Of a stretch of 64,000 nt of DNA, positions 1 to 8,907 are shown one piece after another (within the stretch, counting starts at the first letter, position 1; each line of letters opens with the position of its first letter). The DNA is from Aotearoamyces nothofagi (lineage: Eukaryota > Ascomycota > Leotiomycetes > Leotiales > Tympanidaceae): positions 620,001-684,000 of the forward strand of contig JADDTR010000003.1 in assembly GCA_015345905.1 (NCBI GenBank), read 5' to 3'. A program made the position numbers and the translations under genes. Under the pieces are notes generated by a model. That model was not told the origin of the DNA. It ran no database searches and was given only the letters and a program-made list of their open reading frames with translations.

Positions 1-712
1 TATATATTTTTGTACGGAGAAAGGATTCTCGATATAATATTTCAAGAAACAATTTTTATATTATCTACCATCAAACTATAACCCATTTTTTTTTTTTTAC
101 ATTACAGATGTATTAAAAAAAAAAACTGTCGGCTACTGTGTTAGAGAACTCACCATTCTTACCAGAATGCTGAAGTGCCGGATAATATTTGTAAGAGGCT
201 ATTCGGTATATATACCCCACGTCCTTATAGACGCAGAGGCCTGTTAAGTGACGTAGGCTCAACGTCAGATTTGCTAATGCGGAGCACAGAAGCGGGAACG
301 AGTGGCCGAAACCCCAAGCTCAAGCAACATCATCAGTTCAGTATTATACAACTTCGAACGGCATGCACGGAAAGTCCGGATGACAATCGGCAAATCCCTG
401 CGCCGGATGGAATTTGGGTAGACTCGCGATAGAGGCATCGTCCAGTCAGAGTCCTATGCGTGTCCAGCTGCTATATTTCATCAGCCTGCAGCGTCTGGGA
501 CTCCTCGCGCTCGCTCTTCGGCTCCTTATCAGCGTCCGGCTCTCCGATCACGTCACAAGATACTTGCATGCCTACGTGAACACCTCAACCCTTCCCCGGG
601 TCCGATTAAGCCGAGTGCTGACTGTATATCATGCCCGTCATGGCAGCCATTATTGCGGCCAGAAACCTTACAACTGCTGCACTGCACTGCAAATCCGTCA
701 AACTGCACAGCC
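1..712. other. 5' flank, no gene seen
   Basis: No reading frame here resembles a known protein. The first 130 bases are AT-rich with poly-T and poly-A runs. The remainder is presumably promoter and leader of the GH5 gene that starts at 713. The short open frames at 175-432 and 414-743 have no recognisable motifs and I treat them as chance. Confidence 0.5.
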
Positions 713-1981
713 ATGCAGCCTCGTCCACGCCGCAGGATCTTGATCGTCCTCACGTTTTTGTTCGGCTGCGGCCTGGTAGCCTATTGTTACCGCCAGGAAG
801 TCCAGCTGAATAAGCCTTGGACCCCAGATCCCGAGGCGCTTATATTTAGCAATCAGCCTCTAGCAGACTCCATCGACTCGTTCGCAAGCCCTCTGCTGAC
901 CCATCCCCCGCTACACACCAAGGGTAAGCGTGTGCTTGCCTCGAATGACAAGAGATTCAAGCTGGCCTCCGTCAACTGGTACGGAGCCAGCGACGAATTG
1001 TTTATTCCTGGGGGGTTGGAGTTGCAGAACCGCTCAACAATAGCGGAAACGATCAGAAACCTGGGCTTCAATAGTGTACGCCTGCCTTATTCAGATGAGA
1101 TGGTTACCACGAACCCCGAGATCCCACCCTACTTACTTGCGGCTAACGCAGACCTCGTTGGACTGCGAGCCTTGGATATATATGAAGCCGTGGTGAATGC
1201 CCTCACAGAAGCAGGCTTAGCCGTTATAATCAACAACCATATTACACACGCAACCTGGTGTTGCAGTGCCGATCCTTGCGATGGCTTATGGTACAACCAC
1301 CATCTACCATCGGCGCTTTGCCGGATTCACCAGACGGAAGAAGACTGGCTGGACAACTGGGAAACGATCATGACACCACATATCAAGAACCCTCTTGTCA
1401 TAGGAGCAGATCTCCGAAATGAGGTGCGAGCACTTTGGGGGACTATAAGTTGGGATCACTGGGCATCTGCGGCAGAACGTGCGGGTAATAGACTGCTACG
1501 CCTGAACCCCAATTGGCTTATCGTAGTTGGAGGTATGGGATCGCAAAACTTCCTTGATGGTGTCAGGGAGCGACCAGTGGAGCTCAACATTCCGAACAAG
1601 GTCGTGTACTCTTCTCACGTTTATAGCTGGTCTGGCTGGGGTAGTACAGAAGGCCGATACTCTAGACGCACCTACGACTCGTTCGCAAGGTCTATGCGGG
1701 AGAACTGGGCATATTTGCTCGAGGAGAATATAGCACCCGTATGGGTAGGGGAGTTTGGCGGGCCACGCACCCCAAGTCTAGGAGAGGCACACTATTGGAG
1801 GAACCTTGTGATGTTCCTGAGAGAGGTGGACGCAGATTTTGCATATTGGGCGATAAATCCTAGGAAAGGTCATGATAACGAGGTTGAAACATACTCATTA
1901 GTAGAGGATGACTGGCAGACTCCTATTTTGGATTATAGGATGATGAATATGCAGAGGCTGATGCAGCCAAGACGGATGTAA
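713..1981 (+). CDS. Membrane-anchored glycoside hydrolase family 5 protein
   Basis: Single-exon protein of 422 residues. I chose the second in-frame ATG at 713 because it puts a basic stretch (residues 3-8) directly before a hydrophobic segment (about 9-26), a typical type II signal anchor; the upstream ATG at 653 adds 20 residues of no clear character. The rest looks like a GH5 (cellulase-type) TIM barrel: the LRNE motif at 1412-1423 gives the likely acid/base Glu237, and VWVGEFGG near 1739-1762 gives the likely nucleophile Glu347. GH5 enzymes hydrolyse beta-glucans or beta-mannans with retention; the substrate cannot be read from the sequence. The anchor suggests an enzyme held at the plasma membrane or in the secretory pathway rather than freely secreted. 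The family call is by motif only. Confidence 0.8.
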   Translation: MQPRPRRRILIVLTFLFGCGLVAYCYRQEVQLNKPWTPDPEALIFSNQPLADSIDSFASPLLTHPPLHTKGKRVLASNDKRFKLASVNWYGASDELFIPGGLELQNRSTIAETIRNLGFNSVRLPYSDEMVTTNPEIPPYLLAANADLVGLRALDIYEAVVNALTEAGLAVIINNHITHATWCCSADPCDGLWYNHHLPSALCRIHQTEEDWLDNWETIMTPHIKNPLVIGADLRNEVRALWGTISWDHWASAAERAGNRLLRLNPNWLIVVGGMGSQNFLDGVRERPVELNIPNKVVYSSHVYSWSGWGSTEGRYSRRTYDSFARSMRENWAYLLEENIAPVWVGEFGGPRTPSLGEAHYWRNLVMFLREVDADFAYWAINPRKGHDNEVETYSLVEDDWQTPILDYRMMNMQRLMQPRRM

Positions 1982-2655
1982 TCATAGAATATGACATCTA
2001 GATCTGCTCGCATTGTATTACTGCTTTTATACAGATTTTATTCTATTTGTTATTCAACTGTAAAACTGCACATCTGTTTCAAATACCTAGGAACGGGTGG
2101 AAAGAAGTGATGGGACACTTTGTAAAGCTGGAAGTGGCCATGAACGAATTAGCTCTTGCACCCGTCGGTGGCAGGTTCCTATTCCGTTAAGAGCCTGTGC
2201 CTACCCACCCTAACGAGATATATACCTACTCGACAGGATGTTTTGCTCCAACATAGGCAGACCACTTAGCATTCTGGAGAATATCACGACAGCATTAGCC
2301 ATCGTCAAGACCGACGAAGCGTGACGAGACATCAGCCTCGCAGCCTCGCAACCTCGCGCTAGCCTCCACCAGGCGGTTCACGACCGATCTTCCGAGCCCC
2401 CGACATCGTGACACACGGGCACGCAGCGGCGGCTCGCTCCACACGTGACACCGCGGCATGGTCGGACGAGATGGAATGGAATCGCGGGTTTCAGGAGGTG
2501 ACGGTCGGGGAGCTGCACCACCAGAGGCTGGAAGATCGGGGGGTATGTTTGCTTGCCCGGATGCCTGGCGCACCTGGCGCATCTCTCTCATCTCTCTCTT
2601 GTCGGTGGCGACGGAAGGCTGATGACGGGGCACGAGATAGTTTTCGCACGACCAC
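1982..2655. other. Intergenic, promoter side of CRT10
   Basis: No gene recognised. Opposite-strand open frames at 2295-2820 are compositionally driven and partly overlap CRT10 exon 1, so I reject them. This stretch holds the GH5 3' end and the CRT10 promoter and leader. Confidence 0.5.
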
Positions 2656-4899
2656 ATGAGCCTGAACGGCCTGAGTCTGCCGGGGATTAGACACTGGGCC
2701 GTGAATTCGACGGCGCTGTCGCAGAAGCACAATGTGAGTCCGGAGAATGTTCATGGTGCTCTCTTTCGTGCCTCGAGGAATCCTTTGGTGCGTCGGCCAG
2801 GCAGTGCTGGGCTGGTGCATCGGACTTTCAGTGTTGCATTCTCATTCTATATTTTTTTTAACGTGAGATCTTATGGCTTTGGTCTTTGAAAGCAGCCCCA
2901 GCTCTTCCTTTGAGTGGTGCGAGTCCACGGGCATTCAATCCTGTACAATGCTAATACAGTGGCTATATCTCATCAAGCATTAGATCATGGCAGATAATGG
3001 ACCTGTTTAACCTGTATTATACAGCATATAATTTACAAGTGATCGCTAGCTAACGCAAGCTTAGCTGTATTTTGTGGCTTACGAGACAGAAATATATGTA
3101 TACAGACCCATTGGACCACAACAAATCTTACACAGAGGCGCCAATATAAGCATCATACCTCCTGTGACTTCAGAAGGGATTTTTATTGGCAGTCAGAGTA
3201 CACACCAGCCGTCTCACTCGATCAATCATCTCATTGTTGGTAATCTAGGTGACAAGGAGATTATGCTCTGTGCATTTGACGACGGGGACGTACTTGCGTA
3301 CTACACTGATATGATTGAACAAGCTATAAATAATCCGAAGGCAGGCACACTACAGAAGCCATTCTTCCATCAAAATGTTGGAGCTAGTGCTTGGGGGTTG
3401 GCTATACACCAACAGTCAAGAATGATTGCTGTCAGCTCAAACCTCCACGAGGTACAGGTCTTTGCTTTCGCGCTCTGTGATCAAGACAGCGAAGAGCTGA
3501 ATCGGGGCAGACATGCCAAGCCGCAAGGTGTGGCCCGTCTCCCAATGCCAAATACCTTCAAGCCTATCAATGTACCTTGTCAAGACAGGTCAATACCGAG
3601 AAAAGACAATTTCAGGTTATGTCTGAAGTTAAAGGAAATTGGAAATAATATCCCTTCAATAGCGTTCTCTAGCGATGCTGCTGGTATAGCTGAGACCATT
3701 GTAGCATCGGATATTTGTGGAGCTCTATGGTTTCTGAGCCTGTGGAACGACTCATCGAAACGCCTGCCTACTGTATCTAGCGATGCTGATGGTAGGATGG
3801 AACCTATGTAAGTAGTATACTAGTCTGATAAACATGGGCCTGGGCTAATGTATACAGGGGATGGGGTGTACTTGTCCTGCCGCAAAACTTCTTCAAGCCA
3901 ACGGCGGACATGTTCGAGACTTACGGCTGTAGAGAGAGCTGGGTACAGCGAGACGAGATAATCGACGTAACAGCAAGCGTCCCATTTACTCGTCGATTTA
4001 GAATATGGAATACAGAGACTGCACTGGAACTGCGTGATCAGCTTGCTCAATGGACAGAGTTTATGGAAGCACACGAAGTAATACCGGGGGCAGAATTCGA
4101 ACCGGCTTATGCCGATGATAGCGATGATAGCGAAATCGTCACGGATATAAGGGGTTGCGAGATGCAACAGCAACTCAACGAAAATATCCCAGTTGAACAC
4201 TATGAAGTCAATTTTGGCATCATCCCCAATGAAATACAGCGCATGCTAAGGTTTGTTCCCGATATACACGACGCAGAAGTAGACAGAGAAGATCTCTTCG
4301 TCCCCGATTTCCACAACCCCGATCCTCGATATCCAATGTCGCTCGTCAGCATCGGTCCTGAAAATTTCGTCACCAACTGCCGCGACTTCTCACAGTACGT
4401 GACATCCTCGCCACTCGTCTTCCTCGCGCACCGATACGACATTGCTCTCATCCCTAGCCGCGGCAACGAGGTGTCCACACACTGCTTCAACATCCTCCGC
4501 CAAGATGACTTTGGCGACGGCAGCCTCGCTCCGAACGGAGCCCTGCCCTTTAACCGCCTGAACATGCTGGCCACGATCCCCGAGCTCTCGCTCGTCCTGG
4601 TGGCATCGCAGGTCGGGCGCGTGGCTCTCCTGACCATCACACGGCCAACATACCAGTCCGCAAAGAGACCTGGGAGTGCCTCGTTCCGCATAGACCACGT
4701 GCTGCCCTTCGACATGCCAGACGGGCCACAGAACAGGCCAAAATGCCCGCTGCTAGGCATGGCTGTGTCGCCGATGTGGGGAGAGGCGAACAGGGTGGGC
4801 GCGAGGAGGTATCGGTTGATGCTGCACTATTACAACTATTCAATCATGAGCTTCGTGCTTAGCAGGGAGGAGGAGACGGAAAGATTGACTGTCTCCTAG
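2656..4899 (+). CDS. CRT10: CRT10-like regulator of ribonucleotide reductase genes
   Basis: Three exons by my reading: 2656-2733, 3065-3807, 3858-4899, giving 620 residues. Exon 1 (26 codons) ends in the motif TALSQKHN followed by donor GTGAGT. Exon 2 resumes after TTAG with LYFVAYETEIYVYRP, so the junction rebuilds the conserved start of the fungal Crt10 family. The exon 2/3 junction gives a GWGVLVLP segment, also typical. Further family signatures are the NHLIVGNLGDKEIM and ASAWGLAIHQQSRMIAVSSN segments, which resemble beta-propeller blades. In yeast Crt10 is linked to transcriptional control of ribonucleotide reductase and S-phase checkpoint responses; the role here is inferred from the family. 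The first intron is long for this window (331 bp). Exon 2 contains no in-frame ATG near its start, which supports the upstream exon. Confidence 0.85.
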
Positions 4900-5370
4900 T
4901 TGGCGGATATGGTGATGTGCAGCATGGCTTGGGCTGGGATGGAGGCATGGATGGGATGGAGGTAAGCATGGGATGGATAGATTGTTAGCATGGGATGATA
5001 CCACGGATCGCGGCGTTTTACTCTGTTTTATTGTTTCTATCCCCACGGAATAAGCAGCGAATAGCATGACACTTGATATCCAGCCGGCCGCTCAGAAGAC
5101 GAGATTGTATATTATTGAATTTTCTTTTTTACAGGAGACGTGGACATATGAGAACAGCAAGCAGCTCCGTTGCGAACCGCAGTCTCCCACCAGCTAGCTT
5201 ATCGCGGGGGTTCTTACAGTATCATCTCCAGGAGAGCCTGCACGCACGAGAGAGTGTCCTGCGAGTCCTCGGCTGTCTGACAGGCCCTTGATATCGTGCA
5301 GGGGTGGCTGGGGCGTACGCGGGATAGAGAGAAAATTGCCGTCACTCGTTAGCTCCAGCGCCTATCTATC
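4900..5370. other. Intergenic between CRT10 and 5S rRNA
   Basis: No gene seen. Near 4919-4997 there is an imperfect repeat of short units around ATGGGATGGA/AGCATGG. The open frame at 5073-5291 has no recognisable motif. Confidence 0.45.
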
Positions 5371-5380
5371 TATATATAGT
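5371..5380 (+). promoter_or_regulatory. TATA element of 5S rRNA gene copy 1
   Basis: The tatatatag element lies about 25-33 bp before the 5S start at 5404. Upstream TATA elements near -29 are known for Neurospora 5S genes; the second copy here has one at the same spacing. Confidence 0.6.
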
Positions 5381-5403
5381 GACAAATAAACCCGATCTCT
5401 GGC

Positions 5404-5522
5404 ACATACGACCATAGATTCAAGAGAACTGGGCATCCCGTCCGCTCTGCCTTACATAAGCTTGAAATCGGTAGATTAGTAGTTGGGTGGGTGACCACCA
5501 GCGAATACCTACTGTTGTATGT
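5404..5522 (+). rRNA. 5S ribosomal RNA, copy 1
   Basis: A 119-nt unit that begins ACATACGACCATAG and ends CTGTTGTATGTT, so its ends can pair as helix I. Inside it carries the fungal 5S consensus pieces GGGCATCCCGTCCGCTC and TTGGGTGGGTGACCACC, which include the internal Pol III control region. It is followed at once by T-runs, the Pol III termination signal. The product is the 5S RNA of the large ribosomal subunit, transcribed by RNA polymerase III with TFIIIA. Copy 2 lies 286 bp downstream and differs at one position (nt 24, A here, T in copy 2). Open frames that cross it (5420-5722, 5519-5890) are artefacts. Confidence 0.96.
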
Positions 5523-5556
5523 TCTTTTTTTGTCTTTTTTTTGCCCTTTTTTTTGG
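5523..5556 (+). terminator. Pol III T-run terminators after 5S copy 1
   Basis: Several runs of seven to nine T residues, separated by short spacers, follow the 3' end of 5S copy 1. Four or more T residues on the coding strand suffice for fungal Pol III termination, so this is a redundant terminator array. Confidence 0.75.
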
Positions 5557-5660
5557 TCTTTTGCGCTACGGTCGGCTGTGCTTGGGTTGGAGAGATAGAT
5601 GGAGGGATGGATTGGATGACGACAGGGTAAGACAGGGTAAGACAGGGACCGGGAGTAGGG

Positions 5661-5666
5661 ATATAA
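5661..5666 (+). promoter_or_regulatory. TATA element of 5S rRNA gene copy 2
   Basis: The hexamer atataa sits 24-29 bp before the second 5S start at 5690, matching the position of the TATA element of copy 1. The shared nonamer atctctggc directly precedes both genes. Confidence 0.55.
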
Positions 5667-5689
5667 CCCTGCTTAACGGAATCTCTGGC

Positions 5690-5808
5690 ACATACGACCA
5701 TAGATTCAAGAGTACTGGGCATCCCGTCCGCTCTGCCTTACATAAGCTTGAAATCGGTAGATTAGTAGTTGGGTGGGTGACCACCAGCGAATACCTACTG
5801 TTGTATGT
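5690..5808 (+). rRNA. 5S ribosomal RNA, copy 2
   Basis: A second 119-nt 5S gene in the same orientation, identical to copy 1 except for one base at nt 24 (T instead of A). It has the same pairing ends, internal control region and following T-run. The sequence between the two copies (5557-5680) does not belong to a 5S unit and is not repeated before copy 1, so this is a local pair rather than a long tandem array. Confidence 0.96.
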
Positions 5809-5843
5809 TCTTTTTTTTTCTCCTTTTTTCCTTCTTTTTTTCC
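5809..5843 (+). terminator. Pol III T-run terminator after 5S copy 2
   Basis: A T-rich tract with runs of six to nine T residues directly follows copy 2 and should stop RNA polymerase III. Confidence 0.75.
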
Positions 5844-5945
5844 CCCGCGGAGCAGCCGAGGGCATCTCATTTCATTTTAGACGGTTCTAGGGTGTATGTA
5901 GGTGGTAGGTCTTTCACTGCAAACTTCTCCAGCAGCAGTTACGAT

Positions 5946-5958
5946 GGGGGGGGGGGGG
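5946..5958. repeat. G13 homopolymer
   Basis: Thirteen consecutive G residues on the + strand within low-complexity DNA. Its length is likely to vary between isolates and to be error-prone in sequencing. Confidence 0.9.
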
Positions 5959-6125
5959 CATTCCTGAGAGAAAGGGGAAAGAAAGGGGGAGGAGAAGAAG
6001 AAGAAGGAAAGGAGGAAAAAAGGAGAGCCGGAGGGCTAATTGATCTCTAGCAACCAGCTGCCGCATCGCACCAGCAGCTGCATCTCCTGCCGGGAGCGCC
6101 TTCTCTTTCTGACGGGCAGCGAGTG

Positions 6126-6172
6126 GTGGGTTGGGTTGGGTTGGGTTGGGCGGCTGGGCTGGGCTGGGTTGG
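6126..6172. repeat. TTGGG / CTGGG short tandem repeat
   Basis: Four exact TTGGG units (6131-6150) lead into CTGGG-type units. The G-run spacing could form a G-quadruplex on the + strand. Open frames here (6040-6366 and others) simply translate the repeat. Confidence 0.85.
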
Positions 6173-6259
6173 CGGGGGTCATGTGCTCCTTTCCTCCTCT
6201 CGCTCTTTCCCCCTCTCGGATCCGCTGGCACTGGCCGATCACGGCGCGACTTGGTTTCC

Positions 6260-6260
<1 letters not shown>

Positions 6261-6290
<30 letters not shown>
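6261..6290. repeat. (AGGC)n tetranucleotide microsatellite
   Basis: Seven AGGC units plus AG, perfect over 30 bp. Confidence 0.92.
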
Positions 6291-6477
6291 AACTTCCTCG
6301 AGCACGGGTAAAGGAGCCACGGGACGGCACGTGATGCGCACGTGGTGCGCACCAGAAGAGGGATGAGGGAAAAGAGGGTCCTCTCGCTTACGGAGGAACA
6401 GCAGCCCGCCAGCACGAGATGCGCGATGTCAGCGGCAGATGTCACACGCGGGCGCCTGATTGGCGGGCGCGGCGCCG

Positions 6478-6638
6478 GATAAGACCATGCCGCATCGCGG
6501 CTAGCCTTATCTCTCGCCATTCCAGGCCGCCCCATGCATGGCCGCACGGTTGCGCCGCCGCGGAGCGACGCTGCTGGCTGGCGGGCGGCCAGAGATAGGA
6601 GAGAGGGAGAGGGAGATAGAGAGAGAGAGAGAGATAAG
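6478..6638. promoter_or_regulatory. Three GATAAG motifs far upstream of the ammonium transporter
   Basis: GATAAG at 6478-6483, CTTATC at 6506-6511 and GATAAG at 6633-6638. GATA motifs bind AreA/NIT2-type nitrogen regulators in ascomycetes. They lie about 2.3 kb before the transporter ATG, so a role is plausible only if the leader or promoter is very long. The third sits inside the GA-rich tract and may be coincidental. Confidence 0.3.
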
Positions 6639-6640
6639 GG
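6591..6640. repeat. GA-rich polypurine tract
   Basis: About 50 bp of nearly pure purines made of GAGA/GGGA units. A CT-rich tract follows at 6665-6692, so the pair could fold back or form alternative DNA structures. No coding meaning. Confidence 0.85.
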
Positions 6641-7069
6641 GACGACAGAAAGAGCAGGCGCCGTCTCCCCTCTCCCTCTCCCTCTCCCCCTCCCAGACGA
6701 CCCCGCGCGATAGGGGGGCAACGCTGGCCGCTCCGACCTGCGGGGAAGGGAGGGGAAGAGCGGTTTCTTGATTTGCGAAGATGCGCGCACGTCCCCGTTC
6801 CTGACCGCGTGCGATCTGCGGCAAACAAGGCCCCCTCGGGCCCTTTCGGGGCTAGGCTGGATCGGGGCTAGCGCAGCGGCACCCAGGCGTCGGGCATGAC
6901 ATGCATGGAAGGAATGTTTATGTCACCGGGACGGATTGGACTGGCTGGACAGCCCAGCCCGGCACGTGGCAGGGCAGAGGAGGGCGGAAGAGAGAGGGCG
7001 AGGAGCGGAGAGATGGATTTATGAGGTTATTTATTGTATACATGCACGCCTACGTACAGTACATTCCAC

Positions 7070-7086
7070 ATATATATATATATATA
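7070..7086. repeat. (AT)n dinucleotide repeat
   Basis: Alternating AT over 17 bp. Confidence 0.85.
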
Positions 7087-8035
7087 CAGCACAGCGCCGT
7101 GCAGGTCGCATGGCCTTTCTGGGCTGCGAGGCTAGACCCCACCCTTTTTCCCAGGGCGTAGACGAAGAGAGAGAGGGAGAGGGAGGAGCAGAGGGAGCAG
7201 GAGGAGCAACACGTGACACGCCTCGCTAGGGGACCGAGGAAGCCGTGCTACAATTGTAAGTAGTCTCGAAAGTTACGTACTCGCACATTCTACAGGCCCA
7301 GCCCAGCGCAAGTCCAGCGCAGGTCCAGTACAAGTCCGTCCAGCGCAAACGAGCAGCACAGCACCTCTGAATGGCAAAGACGCCCGCTTGCGCGCCGACC
7401 GGTCGACCGACTTGACCGGCTGGCAAAAACGGGGGGCCCTGAAGAAGCGACGCAGCCCAGCCCAGCCCAGCCCGGGCTCTCGTCTCGCCGCCTTCGCGCG
7501 CACGCCGCACCTGGCCCCGCCTGCTACAGTACAGCAGCTCCCTCCCCCCCTCCCCCCCGGGCCCTACCTATCCCGTGCTGGGACGCCGCGCCGCGCTGCG
7601 CTGGAGTAATGGAAACTGGAAACTGAAAACTGGAAACCCGAGAGCGGCAGAGAGGGAGCGGGAGGCGTGTAGGTGTGGCAGAGGAAGCACGTGTAGTGCG
7701 GTGGTGATGGACGGGCGTGGAATATGTCACGCGGTGGCACTGGCATAGTAGCTATTTGTACTGTACTGTACTGTAGCAGTAGCTGTAGGGCCGCACTGTA
7801 GGGATGCACTGTAGGCACAGTAGAAGTATACACCACACTGTAGCAGGAATACATACGCTGTACTGTACGTTCTGTACAGTAACTGAGCCCTGTCCTGGCC
7901 TTGACGCGCGAGAGAGAGATCCCTGCAGTCCTTAACCGCCCTTTCCCTTCTACTACAGTACATACATGGCTCGACGCAGATCTCCAGGGCTCCCATCCTG
8001 CTCCCGCCGCCTGCCGCCGCCGCTGTCACTCCATT

Positions 8036-8066
8036 GCCAACTGCCAACTGCCAACTGCCAGCTGCC
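8036..8066. repeat. GCCAACT heptamer tandem repeat
   Basis: Three exact GCCAACT units and a fourth with one change (GCCAGCT). Confidence 0.85.
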
Positions 8067-8135
8067 CCTCCCTTGGCCATGCCGCTCCTGGACATCTCGG
8101 GCATCTCGTGCCATGCCGTGCACCGTGGACCTTGT

Positions 8136-8140
<5 letters not shown>

Positions 8141-8167
<27 letters not shown>
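8141..8167. repeat. (CTG)9 trinucleotide microsatellite
   Basis: Nine perfect CTG units about 740 bp upstream of the ammonium transporter ATG. It would translate as poly-Leu, poly-Cys or poly-Ser in different frames, which explains the spurious open frames at 7901-8310. Confidence 0.93.
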
Positions 8168-8169
<2 letters not shown>

Positions 8170-8907
8170 GACGTCGAAAAGCACCTGTCTGCCGACTGCC
8201 GGCCCTGGCCGAGCCCGTGTGGCGTGGCGGCTGTGCTTTTGGCCTCGCTCCAGACAGAATGGATGCATCAGAATAGGCACGGTATGGACGGAGGACTAGA
8301 GGACTACTAAGGGAATACTACCGTGAAGGCCCAAACCCCCCATTGCCGCCTCTGTCATGTCGGGCCCATTATCCAGACTAACTACTGCGCAAGGCCCCCT
8401 ACTACAGTATATACAGCACAGTACAGGGCCTACTGGCCGACCTCCCCCAAGGCCCTCACTAAGTCTTGCCTTACGACTTACTACTGTCCTGTCCGTCTTG
8501 TACTCTGTGCCCGGCTGCGGATCTACCGTACCCTGACGTACCCTGCCGTCCTACTGCCCGACTACTCTCCGTAACCACTTCGGCCTGGCCTTGACCTCTT
8601 GGCGTCCCTCTCCGAGAACGCCCTGCCGAACGAAGCCTGCATCCATCCATGTGGTCGTGCTGAGCCCTCCTCCTCTTCATTGAACCCGTCCGTATCCTTC
8701 TTTCTTGCCCTTCTCCACAGACGAACTGGAATCGTCTGCTTGGTCTGTCAACAGGTTGTAAACATTTGGCCCGGAGAATTTGCGCTTTTAACCTTTGGGT
8801 CCCGGTCTCGACGTCATTCCAGTGTCGCAGCCGAAAAAATAAACACCGCCACTATACGATCTCTACGACTCGAGCTGCGGCATCACGCTCTCTGAGGACA
8901 GTCCAAC

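Larger units (their letters stand above)
5844..8907. other. Low-complexity intergenic region upstream of ammonium transporter
   Basis: Roughly 3 kb with no recognisable gene. It holds the short repeats listed separately, GA and CT tracts, and many CTGTACTGTA-type short motifs around 7755-7890. All open frames are short, overlap on both strands and follow the repeat composition. The part nearest the transporter, CT-rich near 8680-8720, probably contains a long 5' leader. Confidence 0.6.

Noticed and set aside
2295-2820. Minus-strand open frames of 145 and 109 codons
   Set aside because: They overlap CRT10 exon 1 and its promoter, have unusual Arg/Ser/Pro-rich composition and no motif.
5420-5890. 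Open frames crossing the 5S genes
   Set aside because: The sequence is clearly 5S rRNA with T-run terminators; the frames are by-products.
6131-6150. TTGGG array as telomere-like sequence
   Set aside because: Only four units, unit differs from the fungal TTAGGG telomere repeat, and the array lies between ordinary genes.
5914-6828. Several 100-180 codon frames on both strands
   Set aside because: They translate AGGC, GA and CT repeats (poly-Ala/Cys/Leu/Pro patterns such as LPACLPACLP) and overlap each other in many frames.
7901-8310. Frames with poly-Leu, poly-Cys or poly-Ser
   Set aside because: Direct translation of the (CTG)9 repeat.
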